The translations under genes and the position numbers were made by a program. A model generated the notes under the pieces. That model had not been told where the DNA came from, made no database searches, and saw only the letters and a program-made list of their open reading frames with translations. A stretch of DNA of 64,000 nucleotides, taken from NCBI GenBank assembly GCA_951799425.1, contig OX637391.1, positions 20,198,551 through 20,262,550 on the forward strand, read 5' to 3'. The first letter of the stretch is position 1, and each line of letters starts with the position of its first letter. This stretch comes from Ilex aquifolium (lineage: Eukaryota > Streptophyta > Magnoliopsida > Aquifoliales > Aquifoliaceae). This document shows, piece by piece, positions 1-10,745 of this stretch.

Positions 1-1515
1 TGTGTCAAAATTTCAGCTCAATCGGACGGTTAGATCAAAAGTTATACCAATTCTACGAAGACTGGTCCGGAGCAGAAAAACAGTACCGGTACTCAGTACC
101 GGTACGCCGAAGCTACTGGTGTTCGAAGTACCAGTACGGTACAGTACCGGTACTCTGTAGAGTACCGGTACTGTCTTCTGAAAAAGCCCGAAATGCCTCC
201 AAATCACTTCCCACTTGCTTGGGGGTCCCACCAATGCTTCTCCCACTTGCCCCCAACATTTCCTTACACATTTCCATGCCTCCCTGACACAACTTGAAGA
301 CTTTTGAGGCTTGGCATTCAAGGAGGAAGAGAGAGAAATGGGCTGCCATGTGGGTTGCAGGCTAGCCTGTCCAAGGCTTCAACTCAACCTCCTATTGATG
401 GGTGGCCTGCACACAGCTGGGGGGACCACCATGCACGAAATTTGAAGGCTCACACTCCATATACTCAGCATTATTCAGCATTGCAAAGGGGAGTGACTAC
501 CTAAGCTTAGTTTTAGTTCCATGTAGAAGATGATGAATAGTGTAATGTAAGTTTATGTTTTGCATTTTCCTTTCCATTTCAATTGTTGTAAGCTTTAAAC
601 CTCTTGTAATCTTCATTCCTTGCACTTTAATCTTAGTTGTTTCAAGTTTATTCCAAGTTTACTTGAATGTTCTTCATTTCACCATTGTTGCTTCAAGTTT
701 TCTTCATTTCATCTTTTAAAATGGGTATTACATATTTTCCTTCATAGCTTTAGATTTATTGCTTCAAGTTAAGTTTCATGCTTTAAATCTTCATTTCTCT
801 ACAATGTCTTTCATTTACATTATGCTTATCTTTCTTTTATGCATGAGTAACTAGCTTTTAAGTTGGTTAATCCAAGAGAGAATTCCTCTTGGGTGTGCCA
901 CTTCAACTCATTTTCATTCCTCCTCTCAGAGTACGATGGCTCGGTTTGACTGGGTTGGGGTTAGGACATGGTTGTGAGTTCTTGATACACCGTAGGCATT
1001 GTCACGGGGTATGCTTGAATCCTCACCTCCATTTTAGTCCCGAGCTTCCCACGAATCAATCGTACTTCTAGGCTCTATTGGAGGAAGGATTGAGTTGATT
1101 TGGTATTCCCATTGGAATGACCTCTTTGGATTAGCCAACACTTGTTTTTATTTCATTTTCATTAAGAACACTATCACAAACCAAACTCAAAACTCAAAAG
1201 ATTTTACACTTTTCCCTTTTGTTCACCAAAATCACTTTCACACACTTGAACTTTCCTTCCCTGAGGAGACGACCTTGGAATACTTTTCCAAGTAAAACAC
1301 CGACACACAAAAGACTCTTTGCGATTGGGGAGCACTTTTGTTCACACACCCGCATTTCATTTACATTTTCATTCATTCCATCCTCCAATCCGTTGTTGCC
1401 TAATCTCTTGCATCATTCCGAGGGAGAGTGACACTCCCTTAGTCCTATAAGCCATATACACATGTCAAAGGGTGATGTTTAGGGGTAGGAAACAACAACG
1501 TTTTTTCATCAATCA
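1..1515 (+). mobile_element. Partial LTR / leader-like region of an unassigned Ty3-gypsy element
   Basis: No coding region is credible here. The stretch has the composition of a plant gypsy LTR. It holds a palindrome array (83-171), a weak TATA-like catatact near 455, and a T-rich stretch with many ttcattt/cttgtaat words (500-880) that looks like an R/poly(A) region. It also has the phrase ccctgaggagacgaccttgg near 1260, a type of phrase common near the 3' end of Athila-like LTRs. At about 1516 the sequence switches abruptly to gag of copy dA, with no PBS between them, so this is not simply the LTR of dA. Plus orientation is inferred from the order array, TATA-like, T-rich tail. The left end lies outside the window. 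The family is not identified. Confidence 0.5.
83..171. repeat. GTACCGGTAC palindrome array
   Basis: Four perfect 10-bp palindromes gtaccggtac lie at 83-92, 96-105, 144-153 and 162-171, with a one-mismatch copy gtaccagtac at 128-137. Spacing is irregular (13-32 bp). The phrase just upstream (3-50, gtcaaaatttcag) recurs beside another array at 33515-33550. Confidence 0.9.
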
Positions 1516-1516
1516 A

Positions 1517-3421
1517 ACGACATCACTTCATTCGCACAACATGATTCTGAGACTCTCTATGAAGCTTGGGAGCGATTCAAAGACTTACTCCGAAAATGCC
1601 CTCACCATGGTATTCCTAACTGGTTGCAAGTTCAAACGTTTTACAACGTGTTGTTTAGTGCTACCCGAACTAGTATCGACGCAGCTGCAGGAGGGGCATT
1701 GATGAGGAAGAATTTCGATGAAGCCTATGAGTTATTGGAGACGATGGCTGCCAACAATTATCAGTGGCCCTCTACAAGGATCAATCAACCAAAAGTAGCA
1801 GGGATTTATGAAGTTGATGCAATTACTGCATTGGTTGCACAGGTTGCTACGTTGTCAAAGAAGATTGATGCTCTAGCAGTGCAACCTATTCAGAGTGTGG
1901 CAGTTATCTATGAATTATGTGCAGGGAACCATTCGAGCAATCAATGTGCAATTAATCCAGAGTCGGTACAATACATTGGTAACCACAATAGGCAGCAATA
2001 TAGCAATAATTCCAACAATTATAACCCTGGTTGGGGGACTCATCCGAACTTTTCATGGAATAATAATCAAGCCCAAACTTCTGCTCCAAGACAATCATAC
2101 CCACCAGGCTTTCAGAATCAAGCTCCACCACAGCAGGAAAAGAAGTCAAATTTGGAGGAGCTGCTTTCCAGGTATATAGCACAAAGTGAGACAAGGATGA
2201 ATAGTATGGAAGTATCAGTCCGAAACCTGGAAAATCAAATGGGTCAGCTCGCTAATGCCATTAACAACCGACCTCAAGGCACTCTACCTAGTGATACGGA
2301 GATTAATCCCAAGAGGGAAGGTAAGGAGCACTGCAATGCTATTACTTTACGAAGCGGAAAAGAGTTACCTGAGGTTGTTGGTGGAACTCCAAGACAATCA
2401 CATGGAGATGATAGTGGGGGTAAAGAAATAAAAGATAGCAGGAATGTGGACCATAAAAAAAAGGAATGTGATCTAGTGGTAAATTCTGATGAAGGCAAGC
2501 AGAGTCCTATTGTGCCTCCCGTGCCGTTTCCACAACGTTTGCAGAAACAGAAGTGGGATAAACAGTTCTCTAAATTCATGGAAGTGTTTAAGAAGCTCCA
2601 AATAAAAATCCCTTTCGCAGAAGCAGTAGAGAACATGCCTAACTATGTGAAATTTTTGAAGGAAATTCTGTCAAGGAAGAGAAAACTAGGTGATTTTGAG
2701 ACAGTGACACTTACGGAGGAGTGCAGTGCTATTCTTCAAAAGAAGCTACCACCAAAGCTCAAAGATCCGGGTAGCTTCACAATTCCATGCACAATAGGCA
2801 GTCAATTTTTTGGGAAAGCATTGTGTGACTTGGGAGCTAGTATTAACTTGATGCCACTCTCAATTTATCAGAAATTGGGTTTGAAGGAAGCGAAGCCTAC
2901 TAATGTTACATTGCAGCTTGCAGATAGATCACTCACTTATCCAAGGGGGCATAGTTGAGGACGTTCTAGTTAAAGTGGATAAGTTCATTTTTCCAGCTGA
3001 TTTCATAGTCTTAGATTGTGAGGAAGATAGAGAAATACCTATTATTCTTGGGCGACCATTCTTAGCAACGGGGAGAACACTTATCGATGTACAGAAATGT
3101 GAGCTAACGATGCGAGTCCAAGATCAAGAGGTTACATTCAATGTATTTTCAGATATGAAATTTCCAGATGAAGTGGAAGAATGTTTTCGGGTTGATGTGG
3201 TGGAAGATGCAGTGAATGGGATATTCGTAGGAAGCCGTATTTCAAATTCTCTTAAGAACGCCGAGCTATATAAAGAGGAGGTGTTCCCGCATGGAGCGGT
3301 TGAAGTCAAGGAAGCCAATTCAAAAAGAACTTTCAAGGTGAACGTGCAGAGACTGAAGCAATATTGGGGCAGCGACATTGATCATGAAAAGACCTCAATT
3401 ATCCTTGCCGACCTGGGATGA
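1517..3421 (+). pseudogene. gag-protease with integrase C-terminal tail, frameshifted (Athila-type)
   Basis: The frame opens inside the gag capsid region (YEAWERFKDLL), passes a zinc-knuckle-like CX2CX3HX4C (ELCAGNHSSNQC) and a Q/N-rich linker, then reaches the aspartic protease with DLGASINLMP near 2830. An extra G in the run near 2946-2950 shifts the frame. The second frame (2903-3421) carries the rest of the protease ([19 protein letters not shown]) and then joins directly to the last part of an integrase (FPHGAVEVKE, FKVNVQRLKQYW). RT, RNase H and the integrase core are missing, exactly as in copy dB, so the loss is ancestral. The start codon is lost by truncation. Gag would form particles and the protease would process them; neither is likely functional here. 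Confidence 0.85.
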
Positions 3422-4747
3422 AACAGGAAGTAGTCAGGCTGAAGACTGTAAAACAAGCGCTAATTGGGAGGCAACCCAAATTTTAGTTTCTAAGTTTTAT
3501 TTTATTTTATTTTAATTTAGTTTTTTATAAGAAATAATGTAGTTAGTTAGTTAGAGCATTTAAATTGGTATGTCAATTGCTTGCAGGTCCCAAGGATTGA
3601 ACATAAAGTTGGAGCTCACACAAAGCCTTACTAGCAGCCAAGAACAACCCACCTATGTTTCCCGAATACACTCCTGACTCAATGGACGACGAGGACGCTA
3701 ACGATGATGCCAACTAGCAAAATCTCAGGGAAGTCCTCTATCTTAATTTTTCCCACTTTATACATTGAGGACAATGTTTAGTTTAAGTTTGGGGGTGTTT
3801 TCTTGTTTGCATTGGCATTATTAGGAATGCATTTAGATAGTATGTTCTGCATTTAGATTGCATGTTTTAGTACAACTTGAGCAATGGGTTGAGTAAATTT
3901 GATCATGGCCAATGATGAATGTGATTAATTGTTAATTCAAAGGAAATTGATGAACATGTTGAGTTTGTAGTTTGACATACTAGTTGGTTTTACACTATTT
4001 ATGATCCTTTCATGCATGAGCACATATCCATCTGTTTGGTTAGTTATCATTTAGATAATTTATTTGGCTAAGTGCTTGTGGGAGATATCAGTGAAACTCT
4101 AGAAAATTTATTTAAGCATCATTCGAAGCAAGTTTAGGCATTCATATAAGTTTGGGGGAAATATTGGTTCTGATGGGATAGTATAAAAAAAAAAATATGA
4201 GTTTTTGAAAAATTATTTTGATTTGATCTTTCATGAGTTAAAAATAAAAAATAAAAAAATAGGAAGACAAGAACAAGAAAGGGGCATGTGGTGAGTTGAG
4301 ATGGAGTGTAAAACGCACTCACTCATAAACACATGTTGAGAACGAGATGGAGCGTAAAACGCACTCGTTCAAGAAAAGGCGAGATGGAGCGTAAAACGCA
4401 CTCGCTCAATAGGAAGTGAGATGGAGCATAAAATGCACTCACTGAATGAATGAAAAAGAGAGAAAAAGAGAGAGAGAAAAAAAAATTTCTTTGTACCTTC
4501 TAGTTATATGTTTTGCCTTAACAAGCAGAGGTTGATGTGAAACGTAAATTTATAGAGTTGATATTGAGTATCTCCTACGGAGCGCTTGACTACGTAAATT
4601 TATCTGGGTGATGGCTAGTTTAAACAGTTAGAATATGCACATGTATTTAAAGGGTCATGAGCGGAGGCAAAATTAAGGAGTATGTTGAATTGATAGACTT
4701 TGCATTGTTTTGAAGTTTCCCATGAATAAATTTTTGTAGTAACTTTT
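3422..4747 (+). other. 3' noncoding region of copy dA
   Basis: No gene is visible. The region begins with a conserved tail, caggaagtagtcaggctg, shared with dB. It holds an internal polypurine-like tract, aagtttgggggtg, near 3785, and a hairpin array at 4290-4444. It ends near 4747 at the junction with inverted LTR DNA. The matching region in dB continues to a true polypurine tract and 3' LTR. Confidence 0.75.
4290..4444 (+). repeat. Four-unit hairpin array (gagatggagcgt...acgcactc)
   Basis: Four units start at 4298, 4344, 4381 and 4418. Each can fold into an inner stem gcgt-aaa-acgc enclosed by an outer stem. Unit 2 pairs gaacgag with ctcgttc, unit 3 pairs gcgag with ctcgc, and unit 4 pairs gtgag with ctcac. 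The inner stem changes as gcgt/acgc, gcat/atgc and gtgt/acgc (a wobble), so both arms change together. The same array is found in copy dB at 60194-60347. Confidence 0.85.
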
Positions 4748-4755
4748 TTAATTAT

Positions 4756-4773
4756 TCCTCGGTAACGGCGCAA
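4756..4773 (-). other. Inverted, mutated primer-binding site (tRNA-Asp type)
   Basis: Read on the minus strand this is ttgcgccgttaccgagga, close to the tggcgccgttgccgggga primer site of copy dB. It lies next to the inner end of the inverted LTR at 4780. Only about ten more bases beyond it resemble element sequence before copy dA begins. Confidence 0.75.
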
Positions 4774-4779
4774 AAAACT

Positions 4780-6117
4780 TGTTGTCCGAATTTGGTATTG
4801 ACAATTAACGTGCAAGTATACACGATCAACAAGTAATAAAGTGATAAGTAGAGTATCGTTCCCACGGAGAATTATTAATAATAAATTTCAAGTACTAACT
4901 TTATATCAATTCGATTTTATTTAAACAATTGGAATTGAACTATGGAATGAATAATTTAAACTAAATCTAAACTTAATAATCAAAGATTGAATTTAATGGA
5001 TAAGAGAAGTTAAGATTACAACTTCCCCTAATACTTCGTATAAATCTTTCCACTCTCTCTCCAGTTAATTGATCAAATTGAATTGTTAACTGAGACTTCA
5101 AAAGTATTTATCAAACCTCTTCCGATAGTAAGATAAGCATATCTCTCCCAATTAAATTTCTATATTCCTATGCAAAATAAGTTGGAATAGATTCATTAAG
5201 TTCAAACTCTCATACACGTTACACACGACATATAGGTATATTCCTATCCTATACACAAACCCAGCAATTCAATCCGAAGAAGAATTAACCAGACGCATGT
5301 CATCATATTCAGATCTAAACCTAGAATTCATCTCCCAATTTCATCTAGGTTATCAAATTAATTGATGGCCAAACAATTATAAATTAAACACAAAATATGA
5401 CAAACAACTCATATATGATTAACAAGAACTATAAACGAGAGTAGATAAATTTAACTAGACATTAGGTTCCGTTGCAATCTTAATAAAAATTTAGTTCATA
5501 ATGTAATTGAAAAACATCCTTCTCAAATTAAACAACATCTAGAAAATCAAGAAGAAAAAGTAAGGGAAAAGAATGAAAACTTAGTTGCAATCTTCAATCC
5601 TTCTCTAGCCGTCAAGTCCGATTTTCTTCGTGTCGGTTTCTTCGATTCTTGCCTTCAATTTTCTATCAATACTTGGACTTCTTCTCTCTATTTTCAGCCC
5701 CCAAAGTCATTATATTTATATTCTCCTCAAACCCTAGCACATAGGAGACATTAGAGTCCAATTTCGGGTCAAAAAGGAGTCATAATTCGCGTCCAACTTC
5801 AGTAGGGACGCGCTGGGGCGCTGGGACAGCGCTATATGGGCAGTAAGTGGGCGCTGGGGCGCTGAAACAGCGCTGGAACAGCGCTGGTCTGTTTTACCCT
5901 TCAGCTCCCTTTGTTGCCTAGCCTTCAAAAATCCAACATTTAAGCTCCAAATTGACCTTGTTTCCTTCCAAATGATCTTGTTTGATTCCAAATGATGATT
6001 CCTATCAAATAACATTAAAACACACAAAAAAAATAAAAAGGAACATAAAATAATTGAAAACTTGCAAATTCCTCAAGCCGAAAGTACTCAATTCGTAGGT
6101 ATAAAACCGACTCATCA
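4780..6117 (-). mobile_element. Inverted LTR of the dA/dB Athila-type family
   Basis: The reverse complement matches the LTRs of copy dB along its whole length. It starts tgatgagtcggttttatacc (minus strand, at 6117) and ends ggacaaca (at 4780). A TATA-like aatataaatataat lies at about 5708-5721 on the minus strand, and the GCGCTG array (5809-5888) lies upstream of it. Only the inner side keeps a PBS. There is no partner LTR in the same orientation, so this is one end of a lost element, or a rearrangement product fused to copy dA. Confidence 0.88.
5809..5888 (-). repeat. GCGCTG / CAGCGC palindrome array in the inverted LTR
   Basis: About 80 bp hold repeated gcgctg and cagcgc words, including cagcgctg palindromes near 5826, 5868 and 5879. 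On the minus strand the array lies about 90 bp upstream of the TATA-like box. Word order differs from the dB LTRs although the rest of the LTR aligns well, so the array evolves by rearrangement faster than its flanks. Confidence 0.85.
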
Positions 6118-6585
6118 CCAAACATGATAAAAGAATTGCAAAATGAACTAAAAGAATTCGTGTGCCAAAGTTAGGGTTTACAAGGTCTTCAATTTGTATT
6201 TATAACTTCCTAGGAAATAGATTGATTTTCTTCAGAATTCTAAGTCTGGCATCAGCGGATCCTTGACACGCGTCCGGACGCACGTCCCTCAACCGTTCGG
6301 ACGCAACTTCCAGTGACTTTATTCTTCTACTGATCGCCTTTCTGCCACTCGCGTCCGGACGCGCAATCTTCTTCCATCCGGACGCACTTTCCAGTGTGCT
6401 TTCCCTTGAGCTATGCTTCATCTTCCCATAATTTATCTCCAAAATTATGCTTTTGTCCTGCAAATTAACACAAATCAACATTTGATAGCATAACATCCGA
6501 ACTTGGATAAACTTTTATATTTATCACACTTTTATAATTAAATAATCAATCTTTCCTAGTAATAAATGTGATTATTAGACCTTAA
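6118..6585 (-). mobile_element. LTR fragment with GCGTCCGGACGC palindromes
   Basis: A perfect 12-bp palindrome gcgtccggacgc lies at 6270-6281, and the 14-bp cgcgtccggacgcg at 6350-6363. Each is followed 23 bp later (centre to centre) by a degenerate copy (ttcgga near 6298, tccgga near 6379). A minus-strand TATA box, gttataaatac (6196-6206), lies downstream of the array when read on the minus strand. No PBS or partner LTR is visible. The fragment ends where the Tat-A LTR begins, near 6586. Minus orientation is inferred from the TATA placement. Confidence 0.55.
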
Positions 6586-7567
6586 TCAATGAGCAATAAA
6601 CAATCAATCAATGGCAATCAAGGAATTAAAACTGTAAATAGAGAATCAACACAGGGATTTATAGTGGTTCGGTCTCGGATGACCTACTCCACTTTCGGGA
6701 ATGGCAGCGGTGGCCTGGTGTTCTTTATTGATGAATAAGATTCGTCGGAGGGATGTTCTCCGGGAGTATTACAGTGCTTTGGGAGAGAGGGAAAGAGAGA
6801 GAGCAATGTGTGTAGTAAGTGTGTGGGATCTTGGAGGCGTGCCCTTATTCCTGAGAGGGCTTACATTATATAGCTTGGATAAGGCGGTGACGTGAGGAAG
6901 AGGTCTTCCACTATTTTGGTAAGTGCAATCTCAGTAGGAATGGACTTCTTTGGCAAGCACAGTTAAGGTAGGAGTGGATCTCCGTATCCCGTCATTCTCT
7001 CCCTCGTGCTCCTATTCAGTCGGAGAAGAATCTTGATTGGATTGGACTTGATGTTGAGCTTGGACTTTGAGTTGGAATGGGCTGAACTTCGTATCGGTGT
7101 ACCAAGGCAAGAGCAATATAGAGAAGTAGGCGCCCAAGGGACCAGGTCCAAGTGATCAAGTTCAAGTGATCAGGTCCAAGTGATCAGGTCCAAGTGACCT
7201 GCCCAGCGGTGCCCAAGTGCAGCCATGCATGGTGCCCATGCCCTTTGGGCGTTTGCCTTGCTTTGGTGTTGACCTCTTGGTGTTTTCTTGGATCATCATA
7301 GGAGGCGGAGAATGAGGAAAAAAGGGAGCTCGCCTGGGCGGCGCCTAATGGATGGCGTCTAGTGGGCGGCGCCCAAGTGATGGGTGACCTCCTTGTTGGC
7401 GCCCCTTGGTCTCCCTTGGCCATTTGGCTTCCTTCTAGACTCCTTTTGGATGGGTTGACCCGACTGAATGGGTCTTAGCGACTTGGGCTTCTTCTTGAGT
7501 TTTTAATATTTGGGTCTTTCTTGATTTATTTTTATCGGGCTTGGCCCAGTCAAATTTGGGCTCGTCA
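6586..7567 (-). mobile_element. 3' LTR of Tat-A (U5 end truncated)
   Basis: It aligns with 16545-17509 and ends (minus-strand start) tgacgagcccaaatttg at 7567. The minus-strand TATA box gctatataatg lies at 6865-6875. Upstream of it on the minus strand (7098-7396) are many ggcgcc-type words such as ggcggcgcccaag. It also has extra copies of a 14-bp repeat (aggtccaagtgatc, 7141-7197) compared with the other LTR, which is evidence of local slippage in this region. Confidence 0.88.
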
Positions 7568-7583
7568 TTTGCCCCCCATGCTC
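7568..7583 (-). other. Polypurine tract of Tat-A
   Basis: The minus strand reads ggagcatggggggcaa directly against the LTR start. This is where plus-strand DNA synthesis would prime. A similar ggggggcaa tract sits at the same place in Tat-B. Confidence 0.75.
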
Positions 7584-7989
7584 CGAGCTCTAACTTTCTC
7601 AAAAGGAAGGGGTCGAGGGCATGCGCTTTGGCTTCATCGGGATTTTTTCTTGCTTTTCACGACACCCTTTCATTCTCGGGTCACTTGCTGAATTTACCGA
7701 AAAACTTCTTCTTTTTTTTACTGTGTCCTCGTCTGTAAATTGAGGTCACTGTTCATCTTCCTCATTCTTTTCTCACTTCAGGAGGCCTTTCTCAAAGGAT
7801 ATTCGTCCAAGCTCTCTTTGTTGAGCTTCTCCAAGAAGCTAACTCAAAGCTTCCTCAAGAAGCTTTGTCAAGCTTCCTCAAGAAGCTTCTTCTATTTAAT
7901 GGCCTTGAGTTCACTGTTCATCCTCACTTCATAGTTCCTCTCTATCTCTTTTTCCTTTAGCTTTTCTTCTTCTCCATCCAAGATAAACC

Positions 7990-10525
7990 ATGAAGACTAG
8001 GAGCTCGAGAGATGAGGGAGGTGAAGAGTCAAGGGGAGGCGCCCAAGGGGCCAGCCCAGGCGACGCCCAAGGGGCTGCCATAGGCGGCGCCCAAGGGGCC
8101 TGCCCAGGCGGCACCCAAGGGTCCTGCCCTCCTAGTCCCACTGTTGGCAGCCGCGGCGTGGTGGGGATGTCCACAGGTGGAGCGAGGCCCTTTGGAATTC
8201 TTGGTCCAAGGTTGGGTCCGAGCAATAAGGCTTCAGTCAATCCCCTCAGTAAGGTTTCAGTCAATCCCTTCAGTATATCAACAAGGGCTCAAGGCATAGG
8301 TGGGCAACAGAGTAGATCTTCAACAGAGACAGAGGGCAGCACCCATGGTTTAGACGGCGCCCTAGGCTCCTCAGGTGGTGCCCCCGGTGTAGTGGGTGAC
8401 GCCCAAAGGTCCTCAACCGGCGCCCTCGGTTGTGGGAGGCGCCCATGGGTCCCCAGGCGACATCACAGATATGGTGCAGTCCCCCATTCGCCAGTCCAGG
8501 AAACGAACGATAGCTGATTTGGATAGACCTAGCCCTCAAGGTATGCTTCAATGTTCTTTTTATTCTTCTGTCGACGTGATATATTTTTCTTACCCATGGT
8601 CTGAATTTGCTCATGTGGTCGTTTGTTCAGATGATAGGGAGCCCGCTGGGGATCTTGACGGAGGTCCAAGTGCAGAGGGAGACAATGTTCCCCATGTAGC
8701 TTCTATACTTAACTCCTTTAAATATGACGAAGATATCTCCGACATAGTTGTTTGGTATCGCATTCCGCCCTCTGTGATGTGTCGTCGTCCCGAGGCCGAT
8801 GAGTCCGCATGCTGTGATTCTTTAGACGAGATCGTCGTCTACGAGGGCATGTTGGAGCCTGGCCTGCGATTTCCTATCCCTGGGCCCATATGTCGGGTTC
8901 TAGGGCACTTGTCTCTAGTTCCAGGGAGGTTGGCTCCCAATGGTTGGAGGGTGATTATGGCATTCTTTACATTATGGCGATTGGTTCACCCTGCTACTGT
9001 CCCCCCGCCGTTTGAAGAGTTCCTGGCTACTTACACGCTTCGTGAGAACCCCGCTCCTTATCAGGGGTGGTATCGCTTCGCCCTAAGATCCGGCAGGCTT
9101 ATTGACGGGCTTACCTCCAACCTTCACAAGTGGAAGAGGAGATTCTTCTTCGTCGGGGGAGAGTGGGCTTCTGATTCCGACCGCAACGTGGTGCCCACAC
9201 GATGGGATACAGTCCCACAGACCACAAAAGGTAAAAATTTCACCTCTTACTTCTGCCTTGATTATTGCCTATTTGTTCTTATGGTGCCCCTGTCTCTTTG
9301 CAGATCCACCGACTCTAACTTCGGCTCAAGAGAGGATGCTCGAGATGGTTCGCAACAATCCGACCAAAAAGTTCTCTGAAATTATGTCGGCGTCTGGCAT
9401 TCCTACGGCTCTTACAAGGCCGAGGAGAAAAGGTACGCGACTCCTTTCGTTGTCCTTTCGAAAACACAACATGATATGATTCTTGACTTTCACTGGCTCT
9501 GTAGGTCTTCCTATTGACAGGCCACTGGTGGGGGAAGTTTTTACTTCCAGGGTAGTGCCTTCTCTCGCTCACCCTCCCAAGAGGGCTAAGACCAGTGCCC
9601 CCAGCTCTTCACGACCAGAGTCCACTGGTCAGGCTAGTCTCTCTAAGGCTGATCCTAGTGATGCCCCTCCTCCTTCCTTGGTTGATGTCTCATCTCCCCT
9701 GAGAGATTGTTCTTACACTGATACGGGGGCTGAGAGTCTGATGCCGTCTCCCGCCAGTACGGAGGACCGACCAAGTTTTCCCACTTCGGGTGCTTCTATG
9801 CTACAGGACGTGAGATTGGCAAAGGGGAGACTTCTCAACTACGTGACTGGAGTTGAGATTCAAGAGGTCGCTTCTCGAGGTCCCGAGGGCGTTGTTGATG
9901 CTGCTGTGGAGGGCCTTGCATTGGTAAGTTCTACGCTCCTTGCTTTGCATGTGGCTTTTCTGTAATACTTTGACTTTGTTCCTGAATCTTCTTGTATTTC
10001 ATCTTTGGATGTATATAGGTGGCTGCAGCCTTACCCTGCCTGTTTACCAATACTCTGAAGATCAGGGAGGCAGTCGACGGCCAGGCGAGGGAGAGGCAGA
10101 CGCGTGAGGCTGCCGAGGAGCAGCTTAGACTTGAGCGACAGGCCCGAGAGGATGCCGCGGAGCTTTCACGGTAGGCACGAGAGGATGCTGAGAAACAACT
10201 GAGGCTCGAGCGGCAAACACGAGAGGATGCCGCTGAGGAGCTGAGGCGAGCGCACGAGAGGACTGCCCAGCTTGAGGCCGATCTTCGGGCAGCACTTGAG
10301 AGAGCTACCCGGGTAGAGGCTCATTCTGTGGAGATGGAGAGGCTGCGGGACGTCATTGAGAGGGGCAGGGATGGTGCCTTCGTTGACGGCTACGAGGAGC
10401 TCAAAAGGAAGGTCACAGCGGCATACCCTTACAATGACTTCTCTATCTTTCCGCCTGATGAGGCCCCTGACTCTGATGATGATGATGAGGGGGATTATGT
10501 GAGTGGGAGCAGCGAGGGTCATTAG
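7990..10525 (+). pseudogene. Antisense extra gene of Tat-A (putative gypsy-type transposon domain, coiled coil), broken
   Basis: The gene is encoded opposite to gag-pol, between pol and the 3' LTR, where Tat elements often carry extra ORFs. ATG at 7990 opens a Gly/Ala/Gln-rich exon made of GAQGA-like repeats. Plausible GT-AG introns are 8541-8630, 9231-9303, 9433-9504 and 9924-10018. Exon 2 (8631-9230) carries GLRFPIPGPICRVLGHL and GRLAPNGWRVI, resembling the putative gypsy-type transposon family (Pfam PF04195). The last exon encodes charged heptad-like repeats (LRLERQ) and ends FPPDEAPDSDDDDEGD. Damage: a frameshift inside exon 1 before about 8400 and an in-frame TAG near 10169. Its role is unknown; the family occurs in retroelements and has no demonstrated reaction. 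Confidence 0.72.
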
Positions 10526-10745
10526 GAGTGATGCCTTTGTACTTTTTTTTTTTTGTTGACAGACTATGTCTATCTTTTGTAAAAAAACTCATGGGTTTAA
10601 ATGAAACACAACTTTTTTTAGAAAGTATTTTGAAATTTTATTTCTCAATTCCAAGTAAACATTTGAAAAAATCAGAAAATAGCAAAATGACTAGAAGGTA
10701 AATAGTACAAGTGGTGGCCCTCGACTCATAACTCACTGCCCCCAG

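Larger units (their letters stand above)
1517..4747 (+). mobile_element. Athila-type non-autonomous element, truncated copy dA
   Basis: From about 1517 the sequence runs parallel to the complete copy dB (56750 onward) through gag, protease, a short integrase C-terminal tail and the 3' noncoding region. It stops near 4747, before the 3' polypurine tract and LTR. The 5' LTR, PBS and first half of gag are absent. Relative to dB it lacks the 58880-59560 segment and a 48-bp in-frame piece of the integrase tail. The right end is fused to an inverted PBS plus LTR of the same family. It is a dead, rearranged copy. Confidence 0.82.

Noticed and set aside
83-171. CRISPR-like reading of the palindrome arrays
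   Set aside because: The setting is plant nuclear DNA. The repeats are 10-12 bp with irregular short spacers, no cas genes, and copies sit in LTR promoters.
7929-8614. Minus-strand Pro/Ala/Trp-rich frames opposite the antisense gene's first exon
   Set aside because: They arise from ggcgcccaagg repeats read on the other strand.
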